A DNA stretch of 64,000 nucleotides from Brevinematales bacterium. Its GTDB lineage: Bacteria; Spirochaetota; Brevinematia; Brevinematales; GWF1-51-8. Position 1 is the first letter of the stretch; each line of letters begins with the position of its first letter. This document shows positions 34,836-42,857 of the stretch, in pieces. Both the position numbers and the translations under genes were made by a program. Below the pieces are notes generated by a model. That model did no database searches. It was given only the letters and a program-made list of their open reading frames with translations, and had not been told where the DNA came from. The stretch lies in contig JAGVBZ010000011.1 of assembly GCA_020059465.1 (NCBI GenBank), forward strand, positions 1-64,000, read 5' to 3'.

Positions 34836-35054
34836 TTGCCTCCGTACGATATCCGGGTTTTGTACCGGGGCGGGACTTATACCGAGTTTCAGGCGGACGG
34901 ATGTGAAATCGAGCGGCTTCGCGATGATGAAACGATTGAAAGGATTGAAATACTCTGGGAATATGAGGAGAGGTATCCGGGCTGGGAAGACGACGCTTGT
35001 TTCGACCGTGATGAAGAGGAAATCAGATGGAGGTTTCGGAATGGAGTATATTGA
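34836..35054 (+). CDS. Small acidic phage protein
   Basis: A 72-aa acidic protein (VLYRGGTYTEFQADGCEIER, then alternating Glu/Arg). It would start at TTG 34836, just after the preceding stop, without a clear ribosome site, so coupling by re-initiation is assumed. It overlaps the next gene by 14 bp. No family recognised; the reading is plausible mainly from gene packing. Confidence 0.45.
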   Translation: MPPYDIRVLYRGGTYTEFQADGCEIERLRDDETIERIEILWEYEERYPGWEDDACFDRDEEEIRWRFRNGVY

Positions 35055-35646
35055 TCTGCAGGTAGGACGGTTCGCGAAAAAGCACGACCTCGTACCGAAA
35101 AGCGTCAGGACATTTATCCGGCAGTACTTCGGCAAGGCGGCGGAAGAAAGCCGCGTACGTCTCAGCCGGAACGAGTACCGTATGCTCAGAGACTATTTTA
35201 CGGAGGAAGGCGAGATGATCGCCTATGTGTTCTATAATCCGGGGCGCGACCGGTCGCGATTGTTCAAGAATGTTATCAAACTCGTGCGCCAATCGTCCAT
35301 GCCTGCGCGCGACACTTCCCCCGTCCGCTTGCCTTCCGCGCATGCGGGAGGTGGGAGTCGGTCGGCTTCGGCATCCATGCCTGCGCACGACACTTCCCCC
35401 GTCCGCTCGCCTTCCGCGTATGCGGGAGGTGGGGGTCGCTACCGTTACGAATGGTACCGTTATATGATCACCAACGGGACATTGACCCGGATCAAGCTCT
35501 GCGAGATCGATGTGGGAGAGCTTGAGAAGCAGAGGGTTTGGCGAAGCCCGATCGACCGTACCGTACTGGTACTGAACGAATCCGGGCAATTCGAGGCGAT
35601 GTTCAGGCTTTCCGAACGGCACCCCACAAAGCTGGAGTGCGTATGA
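35041..35646 (+). CDS. Phage protein of unknown function carrying an in-frame repeat insertion
   Basis: A 201-aa protein. The outer parts look like one normal domain (YIDLQVGRFAKKHDLVPKSV at the start, RYEWYRYMITNGTLTRIKLC after the insertion). Between them two 26-residue near-copies beginning SMPA(R/H)DTSPVR are Pro/Ser/Gly-rich and low in complexity. They come from an in-frame duplication of a palindromic DNA repeat (35296-35438). The ATG at 35041 follows GGAGG, and the gene overlaps the next by 4 bp. Function unknown; the insertion may have damaged it. Confidence 0.6.
   Translation: MEYIDLQVGRFAKKHDLVPKSVRTFIRQYFGKAAEESRVRLSRNEYRMLRDYFTEEGEMIAYVFYNPGRDRSRLFKNVIKLVRQSSMPARDTSPVRLPSAHAGGGSRSASASMPAHDTSPVRSPSAYAGGGGRYRYEWYRYMITNGTLTRIKLCEIDVGELEKQRVWRSPIDRTVLVLNESGQFEAMFRLSERHPTKLECV
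35296..35438 (+). repeat. 65-bp direct repeats with REP-like palindrome inside a gene
   Basis: Copies at 35296-35360 and 35374-35438 (65 bp each, a few mismatches, period 78 bp = 26 codons). Each contains CCTTCCGC(G)N-ATGCGGGAGG, the inverse of the palindrome at 31393-31486. The period keeps the reading frame. Confidence 0.8.
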
Positions 35647-35870
35647 CCGAGTTCGAGCGGATCGAATTTTTCGTCTGCCTCGAACGCGAATTCCCGTCCC
35701 CTCTACACGAACTCCTGAAATTCCGTTTTATCGACCGTTACTCGATCGAGGAGACGTGTATCGCGCTCGGGCTTTCCAGCGCGCGGCAGTACTACAATAT
35801 CTACCGCAGGATCGACAGGAAAAAACTCCGCCGTTTCCTGCACGCCTTTCTATCCAAGGAGGAAATATGA
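35643..35870 (+). CDS. Small phage protein with sigma-region-4-like HTH
   Basis: A 75-aa protein. LKFRFIDRYSIEETCIALGL, followed by SSARQYYNIYRRIDRKKLRR, resembles the region-4 helix-turn-helix found in small phage late regulators. Likely a DNA-binding regulator. It overlaps its neighbours on both sides by ATGA, so it is translated as part of the operon. The ATG at 35643 is chosen because of the coupling. Confidence 0.6.
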   Translation: MTEFERIEFFVCLEREFPSPLHELLKFRFIDRYSIEETCIALGLSSARQYYNIYRRIDRKKLRRFLHAFLSKEEI

Positions 35871-36118
35871 TCAGGGATGAGAACAGGGATCTGATTTACA
35901 ATTTCGAGGGACTTCTCGCGCTCTGCGGGGGGGACGCCGAAAAAGCGGAAACCGTCCGCCGTATCCTCTACCGTTCCTACCGGAACGAACGTCACCAGAT
36001 ATGGAAGCACCGCCACTACGCCGCCTTATGGATAGGCGGGGAATTGGTCTATCTCAAACATCCCCTGCGGGGTATGCTGAAAATGAGACGCGCGGAGGCT
36101 GTGAGTGAAAACGACTGA
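35867..36118 (+). CDS. Small phage protein, unknown
   Basis: An 83-aa protein (MIRDENRDLIYNFEGLLALC; basic C-terminus). A strong AAGGAGGAAAT site precedes the ATG at 35867, which overlaps the preceding stop by 4 bp. It lies directly upstream of the terminase small subunit, overlapping it by 14 bp. No family recognised. Confidence 0.55.
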   Translation: MIRDENRDLIYNFEGLLALCGGDAEKAETVRRILYRSYRNERHQIWKHRHYAALWIGGELVYLKHPLRGMLKMRRAEAVSEND

Positions 36119-36560
36119 AACGGCGTACGACCGCGCGATCCATCCGCATCTCGCGGTATGGCTGGTGAAGAACGGTATGGACGCGGGGGATATCGCGCGG
36201 CAGATCGGGGTCAGCCTGTCCACTCTCCATCGTTGGCGGAAGGAGTACCCGGAATTCGAGCAGTCCCTTAAGGGCGGCGGGGATATGATCGATACGCTGG
36301 TCGAGGGGTCGCTCCTCAAGCGCGCGCTCGGGTATTCGTACGACGAGGTCACTTTCGACTGGAAAAACCCGCCCGACGGCGACGATCTCCCGGTGCAGAC
36401 CCCGGTGAAGACCGTCCGTAAGCATGTCCAGCCGGAGTTGTCCGCGATCATGACGTGGCTCAAGGCCCGCAAACCGAAGGTGTGGGGCGACAAAAAGAAC
36501 GATATCGAGGACCGTGTCGCGTATTTCCTGGAGGGACTCAGGGAGACTGATGAGGATTAA
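36105..36560 (+). CDS. Terminase small subunit
   Basis: A 151-aa protein with an N-terminal HTH (MDAGDIARQIGVSLSTLHRW) and then ALGYSYDEVTFDWKNPPDG and SAIMTWLKARKPKVWGDKK, a layout typical of phage small terminases that recognise packaging sites. The start is GTG 36105 with GCGGAGG upstream. It overlaps the large subunit by 11 bp. Confidence 0.8.
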   Translation: MKTTETAYDRAIHPHLAVWLVKNGMDAGDIARQIGVSLSTLHRWRKEYPEFEQSLKGGGDMIDTLVEGSLLKRALGYSYDEVTFDWKNPPDGDDLPVQTPVKTVRKHVQPELSAIMTWLKARKPKVWGDKKNDIEDRVAYFLEGLRETDED

Positions 36561-37839
36561 TACGCGCGACAAGCTGACGCCCCGTCAGCGGGAAGTCATA
36601 GATTTTCATCTGGAGAACGAACCCCGTCATCTGATCCTCGAAGGCGCGGTGCGCAGCGGGAAGACCACGGTGAATAACCTTCTCTGGTTCGACCATGTCC
36701 TGAAATTCCGCGACCAGCGAAAAAAATTCATTATCACTGGGAATACCCTCGGCTCGGTAAAACGCAATGTAGTGGACGAATTCGGCGCCCAGCTTGGTAT
36801 GGATATTACGCTTGATTCCCGCAACGAGTTCCCGCTGTTCGGGAACACGGTGGTCTGCTTCGGGGGCGGGGAGAGCGATGCGGCCCGCAGTCTTAAGGGA
36901 TTTACCGCGCACGGATGGTACGCCAACGAAGTCACCGAGCAGCATCCGGAAACTCTCCGGCAGGCGTTCGCGCGGTGCTCCGGCAGAGGCGCTCGCATCT
37001 TCTGGGACACCAACCCCGGCAATCCCGACCATCCGGTTAAAACCGATTATATCGACAAGAGCGGGCTGAGGCTCAGGAACGGAAGGTTCGCGGTATCGTC
37101 ATGGCACTTCTCGCTCGACGATAACACGTTCCTTGACCCGGAGTACCTCGAATCGCTCAAGCTCTCCATTCCCGACGGGAGCGTGTGGTACCGCCGGAAT
37201 ATCGAGGGACTCTGGGTAGCGGCGGGAAATGTCATATACAGCCATTATAAAGAGGAAGCGCGTCCCGACGGCGGCCTGTTTGCGCAATACGATGAACTGA
37301 TCGGCGGGGTGGATTTCGGAAGGGGCGGCCAGTCCCATTTTGCGTTCGTCCTGATCGGGCGCGCGAGCGAAAAATTCCATATTATCGGGGAGGTTTACCG
37401 CGCGGGATGCCTGAACTCCGAGTTTATCCGGCTGACGGACGATACTCTCGAACGGATGCATCCCGGCCTGAAGGAACGCGTTCTGGTTTACGGGGATTCC
37501 GCCGACCCGGACAAGATCACCGAATGGAGTTACGCGGGATACCGAATCCTTCCGGCGGACAAGTCGCCGTACTCGGTGCGCGCGGGTATCGAACGGGTGA
37601 TGTCGGTCGACCTGCGGATCGATCCGTCATGCAGGAATACCCTGCGGGAGATACGGAACTACGAGTGGGTGACGGATAATTCCGGGAACGCGGCCGATGA
37701 GCCTGTCAAGTATAACGACCATCTAATGGACGCGATGCGTTACGCGATCTACACCCATACCCGGATGCGGAAACACCCGTCGAACAGCGGGAAACGCCAT
37801 CCCGGCATTCATGTGGAGAAGCGGACGCGGGAGGTTTAA
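36550..37839 (+). CDS. Terminase large subunit
   Basis: A 429-aa packaging motor of the PBSX/terminase_3-like type. The ATPase part has Walker A LEGAVRSGKTTVNN and a Walker B-like HGWYANEVTEQ. The nuclease part has GGVDFGRGGQSHFAF, VYGDSADPDKI and a late NDHLMDAMRYAIY. The ATG at 36550 has AGGGAGAC upstream and gives a standard N-terminus. The gene would normally be followed by a portal gene; here it is followed by a toxin-antitoxin module, and the last 13 codons are repeated beyond that module. Confidence 0.92.
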   Translation: MRINTRDKLTPRQREVIDFHLENEPRHLILEGAVRSGKTTVNNLLWFDHVLKFRDQRKKFIITGNTLGSVKRNVVDEFGAQLGMDITLDSRNEFPLFGNTVVCFGGGESDAARSLKGFTAHGWYANEVTEQHPETLRQAFARCSGRGARIFWDTNPGNPDHPVKTDYIDKSGLRLRNGRFAVSSWHFSLDDNTFLDPEYLESLKLSIPDGSVWYRRNIEGLWVAAGNVIYSHYKEEARPDGGLFAQYDELIGGVDFGRGGQSHFAFVLIGRASEKFHIIGEVYRAGCLNSEFIRLTDDTLERMHPGLKERVLVYGDSADPDKITEWSYAGYRILPADKSPYSVRAGIERVMSVDLRIDPSCRNTLREIRNYEWVTDNSGNAADEPVKYNDHLMDAMRYAIYTHTRMRKHPSNSGKRHPGIHVEKRTREV

Positions 37840-37847
37840 GGGGTATT
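37801..37847 (+). repeat. 47-bp direct repeat, left copy (terminase 3' end)
   Basis: Covers the last 13 codons and stop of the large terminase gene plus 8 bases. The right copy is 38540-38586 with a single mismatch (T/C at the tenth base). Together they bracket the DUF433/PIN-like gene pair. Confidence 0.9.
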
Positions 37848-37928
37848 TATCGAATGGCGGTTTGTTTGACAAGATGGGTGTAACGGGATAAAATATCGGT
37901 GAAAATATCTCATTCCCCGGAGCGGAAT

Positions 37929-38156
37929 ATGAATTGGAAAGAATATATTATATCCGATCCCGACATATTAATCGGAAAGCCGACCGTCAAAGGAACCCGG
38001 CTGGCGGTTGATTTTATTCTCGGGCTTCTGTCGGACGGATGGCTGGAAGAGGAAATACTTAAAAATTATCCCGCTCTCACTAAAGAATCGCTTCAAGCAA
38101 TTTTCGCTTTTACACGTGAGTGTATGCAGACCGAAGCCGTTTTCGATATCCGGTAG
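37929..38156 (+). CDS. DUF433 antitoxin-like protein
   Basis: A 75-aa DUF433 protein: YIISDPDILIGKPTVKGTRL, then ILGLLSDGWLEEEILKNYP, the usual small HTH-like antitoxin. The ATG at 37929 has CGGAG upstream. It is paired with the PIN-like gene 5 bp downstream, the standard order for this toxin-antitoxin type. The module lies between the terminase gene and a copy of its 3' end. Confidence 0.85.
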   Translation: MNWKEYIISDPDILIGKPTVKGTRLAVDFILGLLSDGWLEEEILKNYPALTKESLQAIFAFTRECMQTEAVFDIR

Positions 38157-38160
38157 AAAA

Positions 38161-38514
38161 ATGAAATTCCTCGCAAATGAAAATATTCCCTTCGATTCGG
38201 TAGTTTTCCTTCGCAGGAATGGGATCGATATTCAATCGGTAAAAGAGATTAATAGGGGGATTACCGATCGTCAGGTAATGCAAATATCGGCTGAAGAAAA
38301 CAGGATAATTCTTACTTTTGATAAAGATTACGGAGAAATTATTCATCGAAATAAAGAGAAATTTACCGTGGGCATTGTCCTTTTTCGATTCATCCCGTGT
38401 GATTCTGGCGAAACGGGAAATATGTTTTTAAAAATCATTCGGAAAACAAATATAGCGCTCGAAAAGAAATTCACTGTTATCGAGCGGGATAAGCTGCGGC
38501 AGAAAGACCTGTAG
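38161..38514 (+). CDS. DUF5615 PIN-like toxin
   Basis: A 117-aa protein matching the DUF5615 PIN-like family: MKFLANENIPFDSVVFLRRN, with acidic residues, then NRIILTFDKDYGEII, a VGIVLFRF strand and a basic C-terminus. Likely an RNase-type toxin controlled by the upstream DUF433 protein. The two genes form a compact pair of about 590 bp. Confidence 0.85.
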   Translation: MKFLANENIPFDSVVFLRRNGIDIQSVKEINRGITDRQVMQISAEENRIILTFDKDYGEIIHRNKEKFTVGIVLFRFIPCDSGETGNMFLKIIRKTNIALEKKFTVIERDKLRQKDL

Positions 38515-38539
38515 TATGAAGAAATCCTTAGGGTTCTCC

Positions 38540-38586
38540 CCCGGCATCCATGTGGAGAAGCGGACGCGGGAGGTTTAAGGGGTATT
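38540..38586 (+). repeat. 47-bp direct repeat, right copy
   Basis: 46 of 47 bases match the terminase 3' end at 37801-37847. It is not part of a gene here. It marks the right edge of the inserted toxin-antitoxin segment, and nothing phage-like follows. Confidence 0.9.
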
Positions 38587-38590
38587 ATAA

Positions 38591-38617
38591 ATAAAAGAGC
38601 AGCCTAAAAGGCTGCTC
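38591..38617 (-). terminator. Rho-independent terminator
   Basis: GAGCAGCC (38597-38604) and GGCTGCTC (38610-38617) make a perfect 8-bp stem with a 5-base loop. On the minus strand it is followed by a T-rich run (complement of 38591-38596). It closes the minus-strand gene at 38638. Confidence 0.8.
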
Positions 38618-38637
38618 CCGTATGAAAATGTTATCTA

Positions 38638-39198
38638 CTATTTCAGCAGCTTGAGCGACCCGACCACATATTCTTTAAAATCGGCGATAAATTCATCATA
38701 GCTGTCGGGATTGGTCGAGAAGAAAATCAGGTATGCTCCTTTCTTGGTCTTGAATACACCGAAGTAAGTACGCTGGGGACCTTCCGCCTGATAATCGTAA
38801 TTGAACTCCGCCGAACAGACCTCGATTCCGTTGACCTTCGTGCAGGATGATTTTTTATGCACTTTTATCGTCAGCGATTCTTTACCGTACATCTCATCGA
38901 AGCTTTTAAATATTTCCGTGCGGAATCCCTTGACAATATCCTTCTTGATCGCGTCATATTTTCCTTTCAACGGGACGATATAAAACGTATAATAGATGCC
39001 GTTTTCTTCATCGGCCGGGATATTGAACCACATCTCGCCCGTTTTCTTTAAGGCATCCTCATCAATTTCCCATCCCGGGAAGAGATCGATCGAAAATCCG
39101 AATTTCTTATTCTTGATTTCCATGCTCTCCTGCGCTCGCACCGAAACAGTACATGCTAAAATCAGCATCCCCATGAAAATGAAAAAAATCTTCTTCAT
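38638..39198 (-). CDS. Secreted protein of unknown function
   Basis: A 186-aa protein with a signal peptide (KKIFFIFMGMLILACTVSV, cleavage after VRA). The mature part (FGFSIDLFPGWEIDEDALKK, then strands and YFGVFKTKKGAYLIFFSTN) resembles the PsbP/DUF1795-like fold of small secreted proteins. Two Cys residues (SSCTKVNGIEVCS) could form a disulfide. Probably periplasmic. Followed by a strong terminator; single-gene unit. Confidence 0.65.
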   Translation of the reverse strand: MKKIFFIFMGMLILACTVSVRAQESMEIKNKKFGFSIDLFPGWEIDEDALKKTGEMWFNIPADEENGIYYTFYIVPLKGKYDAIKKDIVKGFRTEIFKSFDEMYGKESLTIKVHKKSSCTKVNGIEVCSAEFNYDYQAEGPQRTYFGVFKTKKGAYLIFFSTNPDSYDEFIADFKEYVVGSLKLLK

Positions 39199-39258
39199 AT
39201 AACCTCCAGTATCCGGATATTCCGGAAAATATTATGAGTATAGAACATCCCATAACGT

Positions 39259-39906
39259 CTATTTCATCCCGTTCCAATACCCTGTGTTATTCGCGGTACT
39301 GTTACCGTACATCATGATGTCTTTGCAGTCGTAAAACTGAGCGAAACTCTTGTTGTCCTTGATGATGTTGTTTATTATAGTGACAGATGTTACTCTGGAC
39401 AAGTAAAATGCGTTGAACGAGTTATGATGGATGTAGCAGTTTTCTACAAATACCGCTCCGGCATTGTACGCGTTCACCCCGACTGCGCCGCACCCGTTCA
39501 GTTCGCAGCCTAATATATGCGTCTCCTTCGTATTCTCGATACGAATAACCGAGCCGTGGCATTCATACGCTTTAAGGGGCTGAACATGCTGGGCGTGAAT
39601 ATTTGTTATGGTGACTTTCCCGCAATTAATGATAGATATCACATCCTGATAAACATCCTTTAAAAAAATATCCACCTTACCCTGCCCGACGATTGTAAGA
39701 TTATCTTTTCCTTTTATCTCTAGGGAATCCTTCAGGTAATACTTCCCCGCGCTCAAAAAGATAGTATCTCCGTCCTGCGCAAATTGTACCGCCTCGGTAA
39801 GTTGTTTCGGATTGCCGGGCCTGACTAATATCTCGTTTCCCCACGATAAACCGTATGACAGAATGAATACCGCGATACATACCGCGAATTGAAAGGATTT
39901 CCGCAT
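39259..39906 (-). CDS. Secreted right-handed beta-helix protein
   Basis: A 215-aa protein with a signal peptide (KSFQFAVCIAVFILSYGLS). The mature part is a beta-helix: repeated N/G-rich rungs such as ENTKETHILGCELNGCGAVG, CYIHHNSFNAFYLSRVTSV, then IINNIIKDNKS. Such proteins often bind or cleave polysaccharide, but no catalytic residues stand out and it is short for a lyase. The ATG at 39906 has AAGGAGGGCG upstream; the frame runs back to 39960 without support. Confidence 0.75.
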   Translation of the reverse strand: MRKSFQFAVCIAVFILSYGLSWGNEILVRPGNPKQLTEAVQFAQDGDTIFLSAGKYYLKDSLEIKGKDNLTIVGQGKVDIFLKDVYQDVISIINCGKVTITNIHAQHVQPLKAYECHGSVIRIENTKETHILGCELNGCGAVGVNAYNAGAVFVENCYIHHNSFNAFYLSRVTSVTIINNIIKDNKSFAQFYDCKDIMMYGNSTANNTGYWNGMK

Positions 39907-39966
39907 TTCGCCCTCCTTTTTGGATAGTGTTATCATACACCCTAATCCGGAGACTGACAAGTAATA

Positions 39967-40917
39967 TTAAGGGATACAGGCGGGGTTGATACCCTTGACA
40001 TAGTTCTCGATGACCTGAAGTTTAGCGGCGGTCTCACATCCGAGGAATCCATCGATATCGGAATAGGCGATCGTCTGAAGGTATGCCTGCATCATCGGCT
40101 TAGCGGCAGGGAGATACGACCAGTGCCATTTCTCCTCCTCGTAGCCGACCGTGCGGGTGGCGGGCTTCGGGGTATAGGGCTGGTAGAACCCGTACTCCGC
40201 CGCGTGCTTCGAGAGCCAGTCGTATATCTTTTTACCGTTTCCCGACGCGAAGTAGGAATTTTCGAGGCTGTTCAGGTCGATATCGGTGCCCCAGTGATGG
40301 CGCGACGTACCCGGCATGGAACTGTACAGCAGGATATATTTCGCGCGTTCGGCGAAATCGGGCACTTCCTTCGCGAGGTTCTTCCCGGCGACCGTCTTGC
40401 CGCCGTTCCATTTCTGTTCCCATATCGCCTTCTGGTCGTAGAACGAACGGAACGCGGAGATAATGACAAGGTTCACACCGTCCTTTTTCGCGGCGGCGGA
40501 CATATTTATAAACGCATCGTATGTCTCTTGACGGAGGTAAATCCCGGTTTTGGAGGTATACTCTGGGGCAATCGCCGCGAACGCGGGATGCGACTTGGGA
40601 TTGATTTTACCGAGCAGTTCGTCTTTTGAGTAGGGGGCTTGCGTACTGACTCCGGGGAGAGGATTCCCGGCCACAGGCTGGATCGCGGAAGGGAGGGGGC
40701 TTTGAGGCGCGGGGCCGGAATTCGCCGATACGTCCTGCGGGTTTTGGGGGGTATTTTCCGCTAACGGCCCGAACGCCGCGAAACTGATGACCGCGATACA
40801 TACCATCGCCGCCGCTATCAGGATTACAATACCCGGTTTGCGCACGGATTTCCCGTCCGGCTCGGACACTTTCCTGCCCGCCGACCACGAGTACCCGTAG
40901 GACTTCTTCACATTCAT
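39967..40917 (-). CDS. M15-family D-Ala-D-Ala carboxypeptidase (VanY-like)
   Basis: A 316-aa cell-wall peptidase. An N-terminal membrane anchor (about residues 30-50) and a Pro/Asn-rich linker precede the M15B domain: IISAFRSFYDQKAIW, zinc ligands in SRHHWGTDIDLN (His and Asp) and EEEKWHWSYLP (Glu base and His ligand). It should trim peptidoglycan stem peptides in the periplasm. A C-terminal extension of about 35 residues (GFLGCETAAKLQVIENYVKG) has two Cys. The gene lies 60 bp upstream of the beta-helix gene, possibly co-transcribed. Confidence 0.9.
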   Translation of the reverse strand: MNVKKSYGYSWSAGRKVSEPDGKSVRKPGIVILIAAAMVCIAVISFAAFGPLAENTPQNPQDVSANSGPAPQSPLPSAIQPVAGNPLPGVSTQAPYSKDELLGKINPKSHPAFAAIAPEYTSKTGIYLRQETYDAFINMSAAAKKDGVNLVIISAFRSFYDQKAIWEQKWNGGKTVAGKNLAKEVPDFAERAKYILLYSSMPGTSRHHWGTDIDLNSLENSYFASGNGKKIYDWLSKHAAEYGFYQPYTPKPATRTVGYEEEKWHWSYLPAAKPMMQAYLQTIAYSDIDGFLGCETAAKLQVIENYVKGINPACIP

Positions 40918-41065
40918 ACGATTCCCTTCCCGTTTTATACTGGGATATTTTAACCCGAATCGGGCAATCCGGCAAGAAAAAGGGTCTCGATATGATCCTT
41001 ATCGAATGTATATATCGTAGCCCTTGATGAAATTTATTACAGACATAACCCTTTCTTTCCCCTTC

Positions 41066-41416
41066 AAGGTAACTTTTCGGGGAGCTTACCTTCTTTCCCT
41101 GTTTTTGCATTTTGTCTTTTTCCCCCGCCCCGCTTCTCGGCATCCATGCCGTCGCGGGACTCCTCGCATCCTGCGAGTCGCGCACTAAATTTTTTTGCTT
41201 TCTTCCCCGGCTGTTTGTATTTTGTCTTTTTCCCCCGCGCTTAAAGCGCTTCTACTCCGGTGAAATTCGTGAAAGGGCGTTTGTCCGGGCCTTTCTATCT
41301 TCCGCTTTTGTACTCTCTCTAACGGCGAGTTACGCCCGTAACGAATTTCACCGCTCTTCTCCTAAGCTTTATCCGGCGGGGCGCTCTTTGGAACCTTTCT
41401 GGCGACAGAAAGGTTC
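41066..41416. repeat. Gene-free stretch with inverted repeats
   Basis: Between the VanY-like gene and the toxin-like region (40918-41457) no convincing gene is present. It holds three structures: AAGGTAA/TTACCTT (41066-41072, 41086-41092); a 13-bp inverted pair CGGTGAAATTCGT (41258-41270) and its complement (41341-41353); and a perfect 10-bp hairpin GAACCTTTCT...AGAAAGGTTC (41391-41416). Two related T/C-rich direct segments (near 41100 and 41214) add to the repeat character. Probably debris of a mobile or repetitive element. Confidence 0.55.
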
Positions 41417-41457
41417 ATATCTCCCGTTCGCTTCCGGCATCGGGGGACTCCTAATAA

Positions 41458-41799
41458 TTATTGTATTTTTGTACACATTGAAATTTGAATAATAATTGAC
41501 CCAATTATTGAAAATCCTAAAAGAAATAAACCTAGATAGAATAAATTTGATTTCTTATTCTCTTTTTTAAATTTTTTATATTCTACAAAATAAAACAAAA
41601 ATAACAAAAGAATGACAACCAACCATGAAGGACTGATTTTATAATTATACAAAAAAATAAAAAGAGGTCCAAATAATCTTAAAAAGAATTTTGATCTAGG
41701 ATCGGGGGTTTCTTCTATTAGCTTATCAATAATATTTGTTTCATTTATTAATTTATATACATTATTAAATTCAATGATACTTCTCTGTATAAAATTCAT
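41458..41799 (-). CDS. Small membrane protein, possible immunity protein
   Basis: A 113-aa, very AT-rich gene. The protein has a soluble N-terminus (IEFNNVYKLINETNIIDKLI) and two or three hydrophobic segments separated by a Lys-rich loop (KKFKKENKKSN). A GGAAA ribosome site precedes the ATG at 41799. It lies 66 bp downstream of the toxin-like fragment, the usual place for an immunity gene of a polymorphic toxin. Base composition differs strongly from the surrounding chromosome. Function inferred from position only. Confidence 0.5.
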   Translation of the reverse strand: MNFIQRSIIEFNNVYKLINETNIIDKLIEETPDPRSKFFLRLFGPLFIFLYNYKISPSWLVVILLLFLFYFVEYKKFKKENKKSNLFYLGLFLLGFSIIGSIIIQISMCTKIQ

Positions 41800-41864
41800 A
41801 TTAGTATTTCCTTATCTTATTTATTATTTCTAAATATACTAACATCTAAGATCCCTGGTTTTAT

Positions 41865-42857
41865 TTAGTGATTATTATTAGTACCTGAGGACAATCCTCC
41901 TAGATAACTCCCCCATCCAATTCCAATAGGAATAGCAGGTTTTATCAATTGATTAAACCGTATCTCTTGGAATTTAGGATTGTTATAATAGAGTTTTGGC
42001 TGTATGGTAACATTAGGTGTATTCCCAATTTTAATTGATAAAAAATCAGCACCAAGATTTACAAGTGATACACCAAATTGAACAGTATTTTGAATATTAG
42101 GATTTTCTATTGCATTAGCCAAGTGCCCTGTTGCCGCTAATGCGTCCAGCCCTGTTCCTACTCCAAAAAATAATATGCTCATTCCTTGTGCAACCGGATG
42201 AGGAATGAAACTACATACGTAGCCCGCTGAAGTAAATATTGTTCCTCCCATATTTGCACTATTTAATAAATAGTCTGGGACTTCAGAATTCAATTCTTCA
42301 CCAGCTAAGAATGTTATTCCGCCGCTACCGCTCATTAGACCGTATTCATTCGGAATAATTTTTGTTTTTACTGCCATATATTCCGCCCATTCCTGAGCCG
42401 CTTGAGGATTGTCGACAGCTGTTTTTTTAATAAATGCAATCTTCTCCGCTTCGGTCATCTGATATCCCGAGCCGGCTGTCATTTCCGCACCTTGATATGA
42501 CGGTTGGGGTGATTTCCCGTTTAGCATGTCTAAAAATATTTGGCTCGACATTCCACCTGGACTCGAAACCCCTTGTTGCATTGAAGGATTATACGCAAGA
42601 TATTGTATTCCTTCATAAGGGGAATTCTGCCCATATCCTGCTAATCCGCCTCCCCAAGTGATACCGCTGCCGACTGCGGGTAATGATGTCGGACCTGTAG
42701 CATTGCACCAAGCGTTAGCCAATTGAGCCTGTGCCTGCGCCTGCGCGGCTTCCTTTGCCGCCTTGGCAGCCTCCGCCGCGCCCGTTTTTACATTACCCGA
42801 TATTATATTCCCGCTCCAGTTTCTCGTAGTAGTTGATGACCTGACGGACATACTCAC
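41865..42857 (-). pseudogene. 5'-truncated polymorphic-toxin-like C-terminal fragment
   Basis: A 330-codon open frame. Its first 22 codons lie inside the 3' end of the add gene in another frame, so the native N-terminus is missing. From about 42790 on it reads like the end of a large secreted toxin: an Ala/Gln-rich helix (AAEAAKAAKEAAQAQAQAQL), Gly/Ser/Asn-rich segments, a hydrophobic pretoxin-like stretch (GMSILFFGVGTGLDALAATG) and a short unique C-terminus. No catalytic domain is recognised. It may be a displaced cassette left by recombination, or expressed from a chance ATG at 42857. The AT-rich small gene after it may be its immunity partner. Confidence 0.5.

Noticed and set aside
41112-41492. 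A 126-codon plus-strand frame in the repeat-rich gap
   Set aside because: It is formed from inverted and T/C-rich repeats, has no ribosome site and runs into the 3' end of the immunity-like gene; treated as non-coding.
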